A stretch of 64,000 bases of DNA from contig NC_035433.2 in NCBI RefSeq assembly GCF_002127325.2, positions 88,157,350 to 88,221,349 on the forward strand, in the 5' to 3' direction. How positions within the stretch are numbered: the first letter of the stretch is position 1; each line of letters begins with the position of its first letter. The translations under genes were made by a program, and so were the position numbers. A model generated the notes under the pieces. The model was given only the letters and a program-made list of their open reading frames with translations, had not been told where the DNA came from and did not search any database. Shown here in pieces: positions 35,863 to 45,891 of this stretch. The stretch is from Helianthus annuus (Eukaryota; Streptophyta; Magnoliopsida; Asterales; Asteraceae).

Positions 35863-36168
35863 TTTTTTTAAACGGCCAACGACTACTCGAAATAGACTAC
35901 TGACAAAATTCACTATATTGGGATACACCCGTCTTCGAATCGGGGGAAAACTCTCATCTAGGGCCGAAGCCCGTGAACACTTGCCCAAAGGCACGACAAT
36001 GCAGTGAGATAAAACTCGTTAAGTTCAAGGATCGAACTAGTGATCTCCACCTACTCGTCTAGTCTCTCATCATCACCCGGTGGCACTGAAACTAATGGGG
36101 GGAAGCCGGAAACAAACCTGAGTCACTTGAAACACCATGTCACTCCTTACAATTCCGCCACCAGCTCA
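35863..36168 (-). mobile_element. tRNA-derived SINE, copy 2
   Basis: Read on the minus strand this has the same order as copy 1 at 3035-3330: a head with GAGCTGGTGGCGGAATTG, then ACTCAGGTTTGTTTCCGGC (a decayed box B), GATGATGAGAGACTAGACGA, GGGCTTCGGCCCTAGATGAG and an A-rich tail (the T run at 35863-35869 on the plus strand). It is diverged by many substitutions, so the family is old. Confidence 0.75.
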
Positions 36169-36500
36169 TTGGCAACTTGTTCTCATCTTAAAAACCGAAC
36201 TTTTTGTTCATTTTCTTTTTTTTTATTTTATCCAAAAACAATCAATCAAATTCTAGCTGAAAACCGATCATATTTAACACCGATCTCATTTGTCAGAAAG
36301 TGAATCCAAACCATGAGCTGAAACACAAGTTTAATTCGATTCGAATGGCCAAAATGAATACACATGTAGTAAATGAGAAAAGGACAAAATTTGTAGAGTT
36401 AAATGCAGCCCATCATGTGTCTTGCCACTGACCCAATTCAAGAATAAGCCACATATCCCACATGCCTTTGACCAAACTATATTAAAAAAGGCCCAGTCTC
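36169..36500. other. Intergenic DNA, nothing recognised
   Basis: About 330 bp downstream (minus-strand sense) of the PsaE gene with no supported gene or repeat. Confidence 0.5.
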
Positions 36501-36544
36501 AAACCATAGTCGGGTTAATGGGTCACACAACCCGACTATGGTTT
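36501..36544. repeat. Perfect 16-bp inverted repeat with 12-nt loop
   Basis: AAACCATAGTCGGGTT (36501-36516) and its exact reverse complement (36529-36544) flank AATGGGTCACAC. It lies about 225 bp past the PsaE stop codon on the PsaE-sense strand, so it could sit in or just after that 3' UTR. Confidence 0.9.
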
Positions 36545-36767
36545 GCTTCACTCTTTAACTTGGGTGTGAATTCATGTTGAATCGTGTTAGATTGAATGGC
36601 TTTTCTCTTTTATAAGTTTTATAATTATAATTTTAGGTTTTAGCTCAGCTCAGTCTGAGTTCATCATGTTAGATTAAATATTGGTTATAGAACATAAAAG
36701 CATCCGTTAAACACTTGCTCGACTGAATACAAGTCGTCAGGATTGAGTGTATGATTACACATAAATG

Positions 36768-39053
36768 TTAAACTTCTTCGATTTCATCTAACGCATAGTT
36801 GTTTGTTGACACATTTGCATAGTTGAGTTTGTTAAACCGCACAACAACTGGATAACGAGAGTTTGGGTCCTGCACGTTATATGATAGGATAGAAAAGTTA
36901 ATGTCTTGAGCTTAAATAGATGAAGAGCGCATGACGGGTTTTCAGATTTACCTGATCAACGGTCACAACTGATCCAACACTGTTGCACCAATATGACTCC
37001 TTCCTAAGAATTCTAACCTGCTCATAAATTAATATAAGTCGGTTTCATGAATAGTACTCATGCCAAATGTTTTTTTAAGTTTCATTCCGCCCCTAATACT
37101 ATAAATAATATACATTTTTGCCCCATTTAAATTTTTTATAAAATTATTTTTCTCTAATAAATTGAATTCTTAACTTAAAAAAAAAAAACATATTTGCATT
37201 TGTCTTAATTTTTTTCTCTACATTCCGATATAAATTTTATTGAAAACAAATTTATTAGGAAACTAGGGAACAATGGGTAAAACATGTAAAAAAACTCATA
37301 AAAATTCATTTTTACGTGTAAAAGAGTTCTTTTTTACATGTAAAAAGTTCACTTTTACCTATTTTTTTCAGAGTTTTTGCATATAAACACATGTAGAAGT
37401 CGTTTTAATTAAAAAAAAAGGTTAAAAACAAATTCATTTTTTATTTATTTGAACGTCGTCTATACGTGTTTATATGCAAAAGCTCCGAAAAAATATGTAA
37501 AAAAAGAAATTATTATGAGTTCCCGGGTTCCCTACTTTTTGTGGTTCTCGAATGAACCTCTCTCTACAAAATAACTTAGGGCTGACAATTTAATTCGGGT
37601 TTGGGCTTAGGATTGACGGGGCCGGCTCAACTCAACCCTACAGAAATACCCATCAACCCGAACACGACAAAAATACCATTCATGCCATTATGCACTCCAG
37701 TGGCGTACCCAGGAATTTTTCCATGGGGGTGCGGAACATTTTTAAAAATTTTAGGCCCGTAGGTATATAAGTAAAAAAATCGGTTCGTATCGGGTCGGGT
37801 CGGGTCATGTAAAATAAACGAACATCAAACTAAATTTATATAATCATCAAAAACATGTCAAACCTTGTTACAAACATAATTAAAACGTCGACGCCCTACG
37901 GGTTTTCATTTTTTGAAATCTATCCAAAATATCATCTAAAACTAATTTCTTAAGCAATTCTCTCTTTATATAACATAAGTTCATCGCTCCATAACATAAT
38001 GTTTCAATTTTAACTTTAAACTATTCAAGCCCTAGAAATTATAAGATAAGTTGTAATCACACTAAAAATATATAAACAACATAATCAACCTAAAAATATA
38101 TAAACAACATAATCACCCTAAAAATCATCTAAACAACCATAAACAGCGTCAAAACACATAAAATTTCAAACCTATTTAACAACTTTATTACTTTTTTTTC
38201 TCCTATAATATCAACCAAAATCATCAAAATAACAAAGAAACTTACCCGTGTTCGGATTCTGGTTAGATTTGGTGTCAAATGACGGTGGTATGGTGGCTGA
38301 TTACGGTGGTTGCCGGCTGCTGGACTGTTGTCGCTGGGTGATGTTGTTCGTTGGCAGTGCAGGGACGCAAGAGAGAGAGAGAGAGAGAGCGGGAGAGAAT
38401 TTCTAAAGGTTTTGTGCTTTAATTATTTTATTATAGTTTGAAATATTGTTGGGTTTGGCTAATGGGCTAAGACTTAGTGGGCTAGCTAGTTAGGAGTTAT
38501 AAGTGGGTAAAGGTATGGGTATTTGGGTTTAAAATATAAATTGATAACACTTTTTACCTAAGGGGTGCGGACGAAAAATTTCAAGGTTGCGGTCGAAAAA
38601 TTCCAAGGGGTGCGGACGAAAAATTCCAAGGGGTGCGGACGGGATTTTCGACGGAATTTAGCACTAAATTTTTTTTTCCCCGGGGGTGCGCCCACCCACC
38701 TTGGGTTGACTTTAGGTCCGCCCTTGATGCACTCCCAAGTCCCAGATATGACCCAACAATCTGATTCATAAAATGGGTGTCTGGTCAACGGATTATCGGA
38801 TTAGTTTTCAGCCCGTTGACCCAAACCCAACCCACATAAGTTTTTAAGAAGTCGAATATACTTGGTTTCATCTTGATTTCCAGAGGACCCATATCCATAT
38901 TCCACCCATTAAAACCCAAACCCAAACCAAAGCCCAGTCCGTTATCAGGTCAATGTCATGTTAGCCCATTTGACCCATAATTTCATCTTGACTTCCGGTG
39001 GATCCATATCCATATATTCCACATTTCCACCCATCAGTTACAAATCAATCTTT

Positions 39054-39092
<39 letters not shown>

Positions 39093-39364
39093 TTTTTTGC
39101 CAATGATCTCTAGATTAAGTGGAAGACGTGCTTCAGGTTCAAGTCCCACTTAGTGCAGAGTGAGGCACTGGTGGGCAATGAAAGAAGAACACATGGATAC
39201 TTGGGTTTGATCATTGAGCCAAACGGGTTTTACCGGTAATTTCACCATCGTGCCTACGGCCGGGTGGGTTACCGGGTTTCCCCGGAATTGGCGACAACTG
39301 AGTTTGGTGGTTTGTAAGTCATTTTATAAGCAAGAAGACGTGGGCTCTAATCCTGGCGTCCTCA

Positions 39365-39408
<44 letters not shown>

Positions 39409-39803
39409 TCATTTTCATATATTAAAACATTTTATATATTCTTTTTAAAAAACTTATATTTAAGGAGCCCAAATTTTTTATTCGCACATGGCCCAAAAAA
39501 TTTCGAAGATTTTCAGAGACAACCCTGCTGCTGCTTAGGCTATATCATTTTGTTAATTAGCACAAATACCTTGGTTCCTCTCTTGGGTCCAATGGGAAGT
39601 GGTGTAGTCTTATCTTCCTCAGCAGATATAGCACCAGAAGCTGGTTCTTCTGCAGCATTCACAACCATTCGAGAGTTCCTGGTGTTGTTGGAAAAGAACA
39701 TAACCTTAACCATGGTGGACTTGTGTGTGTTTGTTTGGGTGGTGATGATGTTTGGTTTCACCACAAATCCAGTAGGAGTGGATGCAATGTTGCAGAAAGC
39801 CAT
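36768..39803 (-). CDS. PSAE: Photosystem I reaction centre subunit IV precursor (nuclear PsaE)
   Basis: Three exons on the minus strand, 39803-39570, 37017-36952 and 36869-36768, all in phase with GT-AG introns, encode about 133 residues. PsaE is a stromal PSI subunit that helps dock ferredoxin and supports cyclic electron flow. Residues 1-50 form a Ser/Thr-rich chloroplast transit peptide ending RMVVNA, with cleavage probably before AEEPAS. The mature SH3-like domain shows [29 protein letters not shown] and [20 protein letters not shown], ending [13 protein letters not shown]. The position after YW is Cys, where I expect Phe or Tyr, followed by NSVG rather than the usual plant KGTG. Intron 1 (37018-39569) is 2.55 kb and holds a hAT element, a MITE and SINE-like DNA; intron 2 is 82 bp. 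The frame is intact, so it is probably functional, or a recent duplicate. Confidence 0.92.
37264..37534. mobile_element. Hairpin MITE in PsaE intron 1
   Basis: The ends are TAGGGAAC (37264-37271) and its reverse complement GTTCCCTA (37527-37534). Further pairing includes TTTTTGCATATAAACAC (left, near 37374) with GTGTTTATATGCAAAAG (right, near 37458). It is 271 bp with no ORF. The target duplication is unclear. Confidence 0.6.
37698..38726. mobile_element. Non-autonomous hAT element in PsaE intron 1
   Basis: The inverted ends are CAGTGGCGTACC (left) and CAAGGGCGGACC (right, read on the minus strand). Both sides carry the same 8-bp target duplication, ATGCACTC (37690-37697 and 38727-38734), which is diagnostic for hAT. 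The 1029-bp body has no transposase. It contains a GA-repeat near 38370-38390 and a 23-bp tandem repeat near its right end. Confidence 0.92.
38562..38650 (+). repeat. Four tandem copies of a ~23-bp unit near the hAT end
   Basis: GGGGTGCGGACGAAAAATT(T/C)CAA starts at 38562, 38585 (variant GGTTGCGGTCG), 38607 and 38630. The array sits about 80 bp inside the right hAT terminus, where subterminal repeats usually bind transposase. Confidence 0.85.
39055..39410 (+). mobile_element. SINE-like segment between poly(T) tracts in PsaE intron 1
   Basis: T-rich tracts at 39055-39099 and 39371-39405 bracket a GC-richer segment. It contains a box B match (GGTTCAAGTCC, about 39138), then GTGGGTTACCGGGTTTCCCC and a second tRNA-like phrase (GGGCTCTAATCCTGG). 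I read it as one or two tRNA-derived SINEs with T-rich tails. Boundaries are approximate. Confidence 0.45.
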
Positions 39804-39940
39804 ATCAAATGTGATTTGTTAAGATATGAAGACGAACATCTGCAAGGTTAATGTTTATGTTGGTGTGTCATTTGATCGAACCACTAGATTGTTGCCATGT
39901 GTGCAGCACATATTTTGTTTTGATAATGCAACTTATTTTT

Positions 39941-39949
39941 TTTTATAGA
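39941..39949 (-). promoter_or_regulatory. Candidate TATA box of PsaE
   Basis: On the minus strand TCTATAAAA lies about 140 bp upstream of the PsaE ATG (39803). An I-box-like GATAATGC/GCATTATC lies nearby (about 39922), consistent with a light-regulated gene. This is inferred from motif and position. Confidence 0.45.
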
Positions 39950-40008
39950 GGTTAGACCCATTGGGCTTTATCTACAGTTTTAAATCAGCCTATTGGACTA
40001 TATGTAAG

Positions 40009-40469
40009 TAGAAGTGTGCAAAAAAACCGGTTAGTGGTTAATTTTAGCTGCCAGTTAGTAATTGATTATGAATATTTAGTACAGGAACCGGTTTTTTAAC
40101 CGGTAGACTGGTTAACCAAAAACTTTTAAAAAGACAAAAAAGCGGTTAATTAACCGAAAGTAACCGGTTATTAACCAGACCAGTTAAAAAAATAACCGGT
40201 TAAAGTAAAAAAGTCAAATTAACCGGTTAACCGAACCAGTTATTGAAATTAACCAGTTTGTCTATTATCTAGTTTTAACTATAAACCAGAGTAGTATACA
40301 GTATAAACCATTTTTTTTCAAACCAGTTCCCGTTTGGATCAAAACAAAAGTAAAAACCGGTTTTGTCCAAACTTGTTTCCAAGCGGAAAATGATCAGTTC
40401 GGTGTCTAACTGGTTTATGCTAAAACGATTTCAATACCGGCTCCCGAACCAATTATATTTACACCTCTA
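40009..40469. mobile_element. MITE rich in AACCGGTTA motifs (possibly hAT-like)
   Basis: The ends are TAGAAGTGTGCAAA (left) and TAGAGGTGTAAATA (right, minus strand), an imperfect 14-bp inverted repeat. The body is filled with GGTTAACCGGTT-like palindromes. A clear 8-bp target duplication was not found, so the superfamily is tentative. Confidence 0.5.
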
Positions 40470-40657
40470 ATATAAATGAGTAAAATTTTAGTTATAAGTA
40501 AAGCTGATTTATTGGGTTGAAGCTTGAAAATGTTATTTACTTCAAAATTGTTGAACTATAACATGTATAGTTTTTCTCTTAAACTTATAAACAGCCTTTA
40601 CAACTAATTGTCCCACAAAAATAGTGCAAGTTCCTAAAAGTATTTGATTTCAGAATG

Positions 40658-41359
40658 AATTCTATTGAATAACAATACCCATTATATAGGAATAATACAA
40701 TCGGTTAAAAAGGAAACACAATAATATACAATTAACAAGGAGCACAATCTATTCCTAAAATTAAGTATTCTTCTGGAATATTATACGGCTAAGACTCCCC
40801 CGCAGTTTGAACGCGGGAAGGTCCAACCCTCAAACTGGATCGGAAAGACTAAAATAGCTGGCGAGAGAGGCCCTTCGTGAATATGTCCGCATAGAGCTGA
40901 AGGAACATGTAATACTCGAATGTGGCCGATTCGGACTTTCTCACGAACGAAGTGGATGTCAATCTCTACATGCTTCGTGCGTTGATGTTGCACTGGATTA
41001 TCTGAGAGGTAGACAGTGGAGACGTTATCACAATATACAATGGAGGCTCTACGCAGAGGAGTATGTAGTTCTAATAATAGGTTGCGCAACCAAGTTGCTT
41101 CAGCAACGGCATTAGCAACGCCTTGGTACTCAGCTTCAGCACTTGAACGTGACACAGTGGGTTGCCGCTTCGAAGACCAGGACAATAAATTGTCACCCAA
41201 AAATACACAGTACCCACTCAGATAATTCTATTGAATAACAATACCCATTATATAGGGATAATACAATCCGTTAAAAATGAAACACAATAATGTACAATTA
41301 ACAAGGAGCACAATCTATTCCTAAAATTAAGTGTTCTTCTAGAATATTATACGGTTAAG
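40658..41359 (-). mobile_element. Internally deleted Copia element with short LTRs
   Basis: Two 136-bp direct repeats (40658-40793 and 41224-41359) differ at only a handful of positions. Between them on the minus strand lies the end of a Copia RNase H domain: GDNLLSWSSKRQPTVSRSSA, EAEYQGVANAVAEATWLRNL and NPVQHQRTKHVEIDIHFVR. A frameshift near 40905 leads to a YADIFTKGL-type end. A purine tract (GCGGGGGAG on the minus strand, near 40794-40803) precedes the 3' LTR. Gag, protease, integrase and RT are missing. Confidence 0.85.
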
Positions 41360-41516
41360 AGTTCCAAGTAGACAATAGGTGAATTTTTAAAGTAGATTTG
41401 AGGAGAGTGTATGTTTGTGGTTAAAATATCAAAAAGCAGGATGTGATGTCACTTATTTTGTGTTATGAAAGTCACTGTCAACGATAATAATCAATATCAT
41501 CTCTTAAATTCACTAA

Positions 41517-42520
41517 GGTGGTGTTTGTTTTTGAAGAGGTAAAGGTCTGCAGTCTGCGGACCACATCTGCAGGCATCTGCAGGAGAAGAGGTGGACCAAA
41601 GGTCTGCAGTCTGCAAGGAGAAGAGGGTTTGTTTTTTTATTCTACAAAAAGATCTTCTCAACACACACTTTACACACACAAACCTCTTGTTCTCTCTCTG
41701 CATCACCACCGCCACAACCATCTGCCTCACCAAGCACCACCGACACCACCATCTGCCTCACCAACCTCTTTCCTCCCCCACCAACCCCCTCGTAACCACC
41801 AAGCACCACCGCCACCACGAAGCCAAGCACCACCACTTCAGCCACCGTCAACCACCTCCACCGAAACCCTAATTTCACCATCTTCAAGGGTTTCGATTTG
41901 GGGGTTTCTGATGAGAGAGAGAGAGAGAGAGAGATCAAAGGAGGAGAGAGATCCAGAGAGAGAGAGAGTACGAGGAGAGAGAGACAGCGGTGGTTACGGT
42001 TCCTGTGACAACGACGGTGATGATGATGATCGATGAAGATGTTGATGAGATGATGATGATAATGATGATGATCGACGAAGATGTTGATGAGATGATGATG
42101 ATGATCGATGTAGATGTTGATGAGATGATGATGATGATCGATGAAGATGATGTTCGACGACGACGATGATGATGATAACAGATGATGACGGCGCTTTTGA
42201 TGGTGGAGGTGATTGGGGGTGTCGGGTGGAGGAGATGGGTGAACGTGGGGGTGGCGGTGGTGGCGGAGATGTGGTGGTGGAGGTGGTGGTGGTGGCGGGG
42301 ATGTGGGGGTGGAGGTGTGGAAGAAGAGGTGAGAAGAGGTAAAGGTTTGTGCCAAGAAGACTTGGGTCAATGTTTGTGCCAAGAAGAGGTCTCGCAGACC
42401 TCTTTTAATGAAATGTCTGCGAGAAAACAAACATGCTTCAGACATGAAACGTCTGCGCGCGTCTGCGCGACGCAGACATAGGTGGCCAGAAGTGCTTCTG
42501 GCTAAAAAAGAAACACCACC
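41517..42520. mobile_element. Non-autonomous PIF/Harbinger-type element with simple-sequence cargo
   Basis: GGTGGTGTTTGTTTTT (left) and GGTGGTGTTTCTTTTT (right, minus strand) are inverted ends, each flanked by TAA (41514-41516 and 42521-42523). Inside, CTGCAG/TCTGC-rich subterminal repeats lie at both ends. The cargo is CCACCACC-rich, GA-rich and GATGATGAT-rich, including a minisatellite of GATCGATGAAGATGTTGATG-like units at 42019-42165. Long ORFs on both strands here are low-complexity artefacts. Confidence 0.8.
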
Positions 42521-43119
42521 TAAGAAAAGATTAAGAGGAAAATCTTAGGTTGATCATATATTAAAAAAAAGGTATTTTATGATTTCTATAGTTAAGAACA
42601 TAAGATAATGTGTTACATTAGTTCCCCACGGGTGCTACTAAATACATCCCCTTTTTACTAATTATACCCCCTCTCATATTTTATTATTTTTTTTTGTATT
42701 TTTGTTGTGTTTTTCTTATTATATTTTATTATCCTTTTGTGTTTTTTTTATTGATATTATTTACAATTAGTAATAATAATGTATTATTATTATTATTATT
42801 ATTTATTTTTATATTTTTTTGAACAACACACATGATTATATTCAAAAGATAATTTAATTTGTTTTCTAGTGCCTTTCATATCAAGTGAATTCAAAAGATG
42901 CATCATTATATTCTTTTTTATTTCCCTATTTGTTACATGAGATTCTTATATTGTTCTATCACTATTTTTATTTCATCATATTGTTACCTCTCGTTTTTTA
43001 ATCCAGAAAGCCATTCAAAGAGCTTTATCATAAATTTATGTATTCATAAATACATAAATTTACTTGTTAAAAGAGTGATCTACTTATGCTTCATCATATC
43101 ATTCAGAAAAGCTAAAGAG
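42521..43119. other. AT-rich sequence upstream of the FAR1/MULE/OTU locus
   Basis: No gene. Short poly(T) and (TTA)n runs occur (for example 42780-42805). It could contain the promoter of the pseudogene at 43120, but no clear TATA box with spacing was chosen. Confidence 0.45.
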
Positions 43120-45574
43120 ATGTCTGGGTTTTCAACGAATCAGGTATAGTTTTTAATTCCCATATTTCATGTTTCAACTTAGTTATATAATCTAGTTAGG
43201 TTAAGGGTCTTGTTTTAGTTTAAATGAGTTTGTTTGGAAAATAACTATATTGTATAGTTTAAATGAGTTCGTTTGGCATACCAAATTTCATTTCATTATA
43301 ATCCATACGGAAATTCTTTGATTTATAACTAATATTAGTTCACTTTTAGGTATTCAAGTCTCGTGAAAAGTTGATGGAATGGGTTAGAAACACCGGACGT
43401 AGCCTTAGTTACGCTATTGTGACTAAAAGATCGAAAACGAAAAATGGCTACGTGTCTAAAGTTGTACTTATGTGTGATCGTGGTGGTGTGTATAAATCAG
43501 TTAAAGAGTCAAGTAAAGCAACCGGCAGTAGAAAGATTAACTGCCCGTTTGAAATGGTAGGGAAATATTCAAAAGAGAATGGTTATTGGACGTTAAAAGT
43601 CAAACATGGTGAACATAATCATCCACCCGGAGAATATATGGAGGGACACCCAATCTTCAAACGATTGAAACCTAATGAACACCAACTGGTCGCAGAGTTG
43701 ACGGGGAAGCATGTGTTGCCAAAAGATATTTTAGGTATGATTAAGGAGTGTGATGAAAATAATGTCTCTACGATTAAAAACATATATAATGCACGTGATA
43801 AAATTCGAGCAAAGGAGCATAAAGGGAAATCTCTGATGGAGATGCTAATGTCTCATTTACAAGATAAAGGGTATACTTTTGAAATTTCTACCAATAAAGT
43901 TTCAAACAAGTTGGAAAACTTATTCTTCATTCATAAAATATCATACAAGTACTTCCTTGATTTTCCACATGTGTTGCTTATGGATGCCACGTACAATACG
44001 AACAAGTATAAATTGCCTTTTTTTTTCAAATTGTTGGCGTAACTTCTACCAACAAGACAATTTCCATCGCTTTTGCAGTTATGCATAAAGAAACAGAGGA
44101 GAAATATATTTGAGCATTAAACTATTTGAAATCAACTCTAGATAAGAACGTGCAACCACGCGTTATAGTTACGGACAGGGAGTTAGCTCTGATGAATGCA
44201 TGCGAGAAAGTTTTTCCGAATGCTACCCGATTACTTTGTAGGTGGCACATATCTCAAAGTATATTTAGAAACTGCAAAGAATCTTTCACCACGGAACGTG
44301 ATTGGAATTCCTTCAACGTAATGTGGAATGTGCTCGTTGAATCTCAAACATGGACATCATTCCTCCAATATTACAAGCAACTTCAGTCAATGTTAATCCA
44401 TCATCAAGGTATTTATTATTACTATTACCCTATTATTATTGTTGTTGTTGTTGTTGATATTATTATTATTATTATTGTTTCCATCATCATCATCATTATA
44501 ATCTTGCAGATGTTTTGGATTACTTGAATAGTACTTGGTTAAACAAGTATAAAGAAATGTTTGTGTTCGTATGGACTAACGAATGCTTGCATTTCGGAAA
44601 TCAGACAACTAACAGAGTTGAAAGCCAGCATGCCAAGTTAAAAAGATTCTTGAATTTAGCAAATTGTACCTTAGATAAGTTTATTGGTCACGTTGATGAA
44701 GTAGTGAACTCGCAATATACAATAGTTAAAGATAGTTTCGAAAAAAGTAGAACCGTTGTAATGCATAAACACAACCTACCAATGTTGAAGCTATTACGTG
44801 GTTTTATTTCTCATGAAGCACTTGATATAATAATAGCAGAGCGTCGTTTAAATCGTTCACATTGTCGTTGTCAAGTTCGTAAGTGTTATGCATTACCTTG
44901 TGCTTGTGAAATCTCAAAGTATAAGAAAGCAGGTCAGTATATTAAACTAAGAAAATATAAATTATCAAAAAGTTTTTTTGGTAATATTTAAAAGCTGACA
45001 ACTTATGCTTCAATGCAGGTCAATCTATTCCTTTAGATTCGGTCGATGAATTTTGGAGGAAACTCGAGTTACCAGTACACTGTGAGGATATTACTTGTGA
45101 CGTCGAGTTGGAAAGTTTTAAAAAAGCCTTTGATAATCGATCCAAGCCTGGAAAGAAAAGTTTACTACCAAAGTTAAAAGAAATAACCAATCCAAGCATA
45201 CGTTTTGTTGAAGAACCTGATGTTAAAGAAAATACTCGTGGACGACCAGCTACAAAATCCAAACAAAAAAACCGAACCCTGTAATTGCTAAACATCCCCT
45301 TCAACGAAGCTACTCCCAAAAGCTCCACGGCACGGTCCATTTGGAAACTCCCAAGATCATGATTACACTCAAGAGCCTGCAAGGCATAATTCATTTACGA
45401 ACTATCAAGAGCAAGATTACACTCAAGAACCTGCCAGGCATAGTTCATGGGGTTAAACCAAGATCAAGCATCACAAGTGATACACAAATATATTCATCTA
45501 ATTCCAAAAATCTTCCATGCATATGTTACACGCATACATAACGTATTAGGTGATGGAAATTGTGGGTTTCGGGA
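43120..45574 (+). pseudogene. FAR1/MULE-transposase/OTU protein, first part (broken)
   Basis: Exons: 43120-43143 (MSGFSTNQ), 43350-44408, 44510-44932 and 45019-45284, with GT-AG introns that join in phase. Domains in order are a FAR1-type DNA-binding domain (INCPFEMVGKYSKENGYWTL, VKHGEHNHPPGEY), a MULE transposase core (FPHVLLMDATYNTNKY, VTDRELALMNACEKVFPNA, RLLCRWHI) and a SWIM-like CRCQVRKCYALPCACEISKY. Lesions are a frameshift in a T run near 44020, a TGA near 44112, a stop at 45282 and a frameshift near 45445. Then come a repeated peptide (DYTQEPARH twice) and the start of an OTU cysteine-protease domain ending in DGNCGFR at 45573. Gypsy C is inserted there; the rest is at 60008-60523. 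It may be a domesticated FRS-like gene or the MULE's own protein. Confidence 0.85.
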
Positions 45575-45891
45575 TGTAACACCCCGTGTTTCGAAAGTCA
45601 AAGTCAAAGTTAAGATTGAAGTCAAAGGAAGAAAAGATCGCTAATTGCGATCTGTCACTCCGTGCTCAATCCTTGCTTTGACCTCTTTGACTTATAGTTA
45701 GTTTAAATTACCGAAGTGCTGCCGAAGTGTCTCTGGCCTGTAAAATGCTTTCAGATCAATAAACTAGACAATTAAAAGTGAATCAAGCTGTTACAAAGTC
45801 TAATCAATGAATTCCACCTCTGATTAGACCGAGAACTCTTCTGATCGACTCGTTTTGGTCGTGAAAACGATCCTACAAATACAGAGCTTTC
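45575..45891 (+). repeat. 5' LTR stub of Gypsy C and deletion junction
   Basis: Bases 45575-45713 match the start of the 3' LTR (48805-48943), including TTTCGAAAGTCAAAGT and GATCGCTAATTGCGATC, until AATTACCG. The sequence then changes to about 170 bp not found elsewhere in the window. From about 45886 the pol coding region starts in the middle. This is a large deletion, possibly with a short filler. Confidence 0.75.

Noticed and set aside
39540..39803. PsaE exon 1 as an isolated pseudogene fragment
   Set aside because: A GT donor follows the last matching codon, and exons 2 and 3 were found in phase at 37017-36952 and 36869-36768.
39214..39822. 202-residue plus-strand ORF with a poly-Phe run
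   Set aside because: It runs through a poly(T) tract, a SINE-like segment and the antisense of PsaE exon 1. It is an artefact of T-rich sequence.
41642..42445. 267-residue minus-strand ORF rich in His, Ser, Pro and Leu
   Set aside because: It is encoded by CCACCACC and GATGATGAT simple repeats inside a non-autonomous element; there is no domain.
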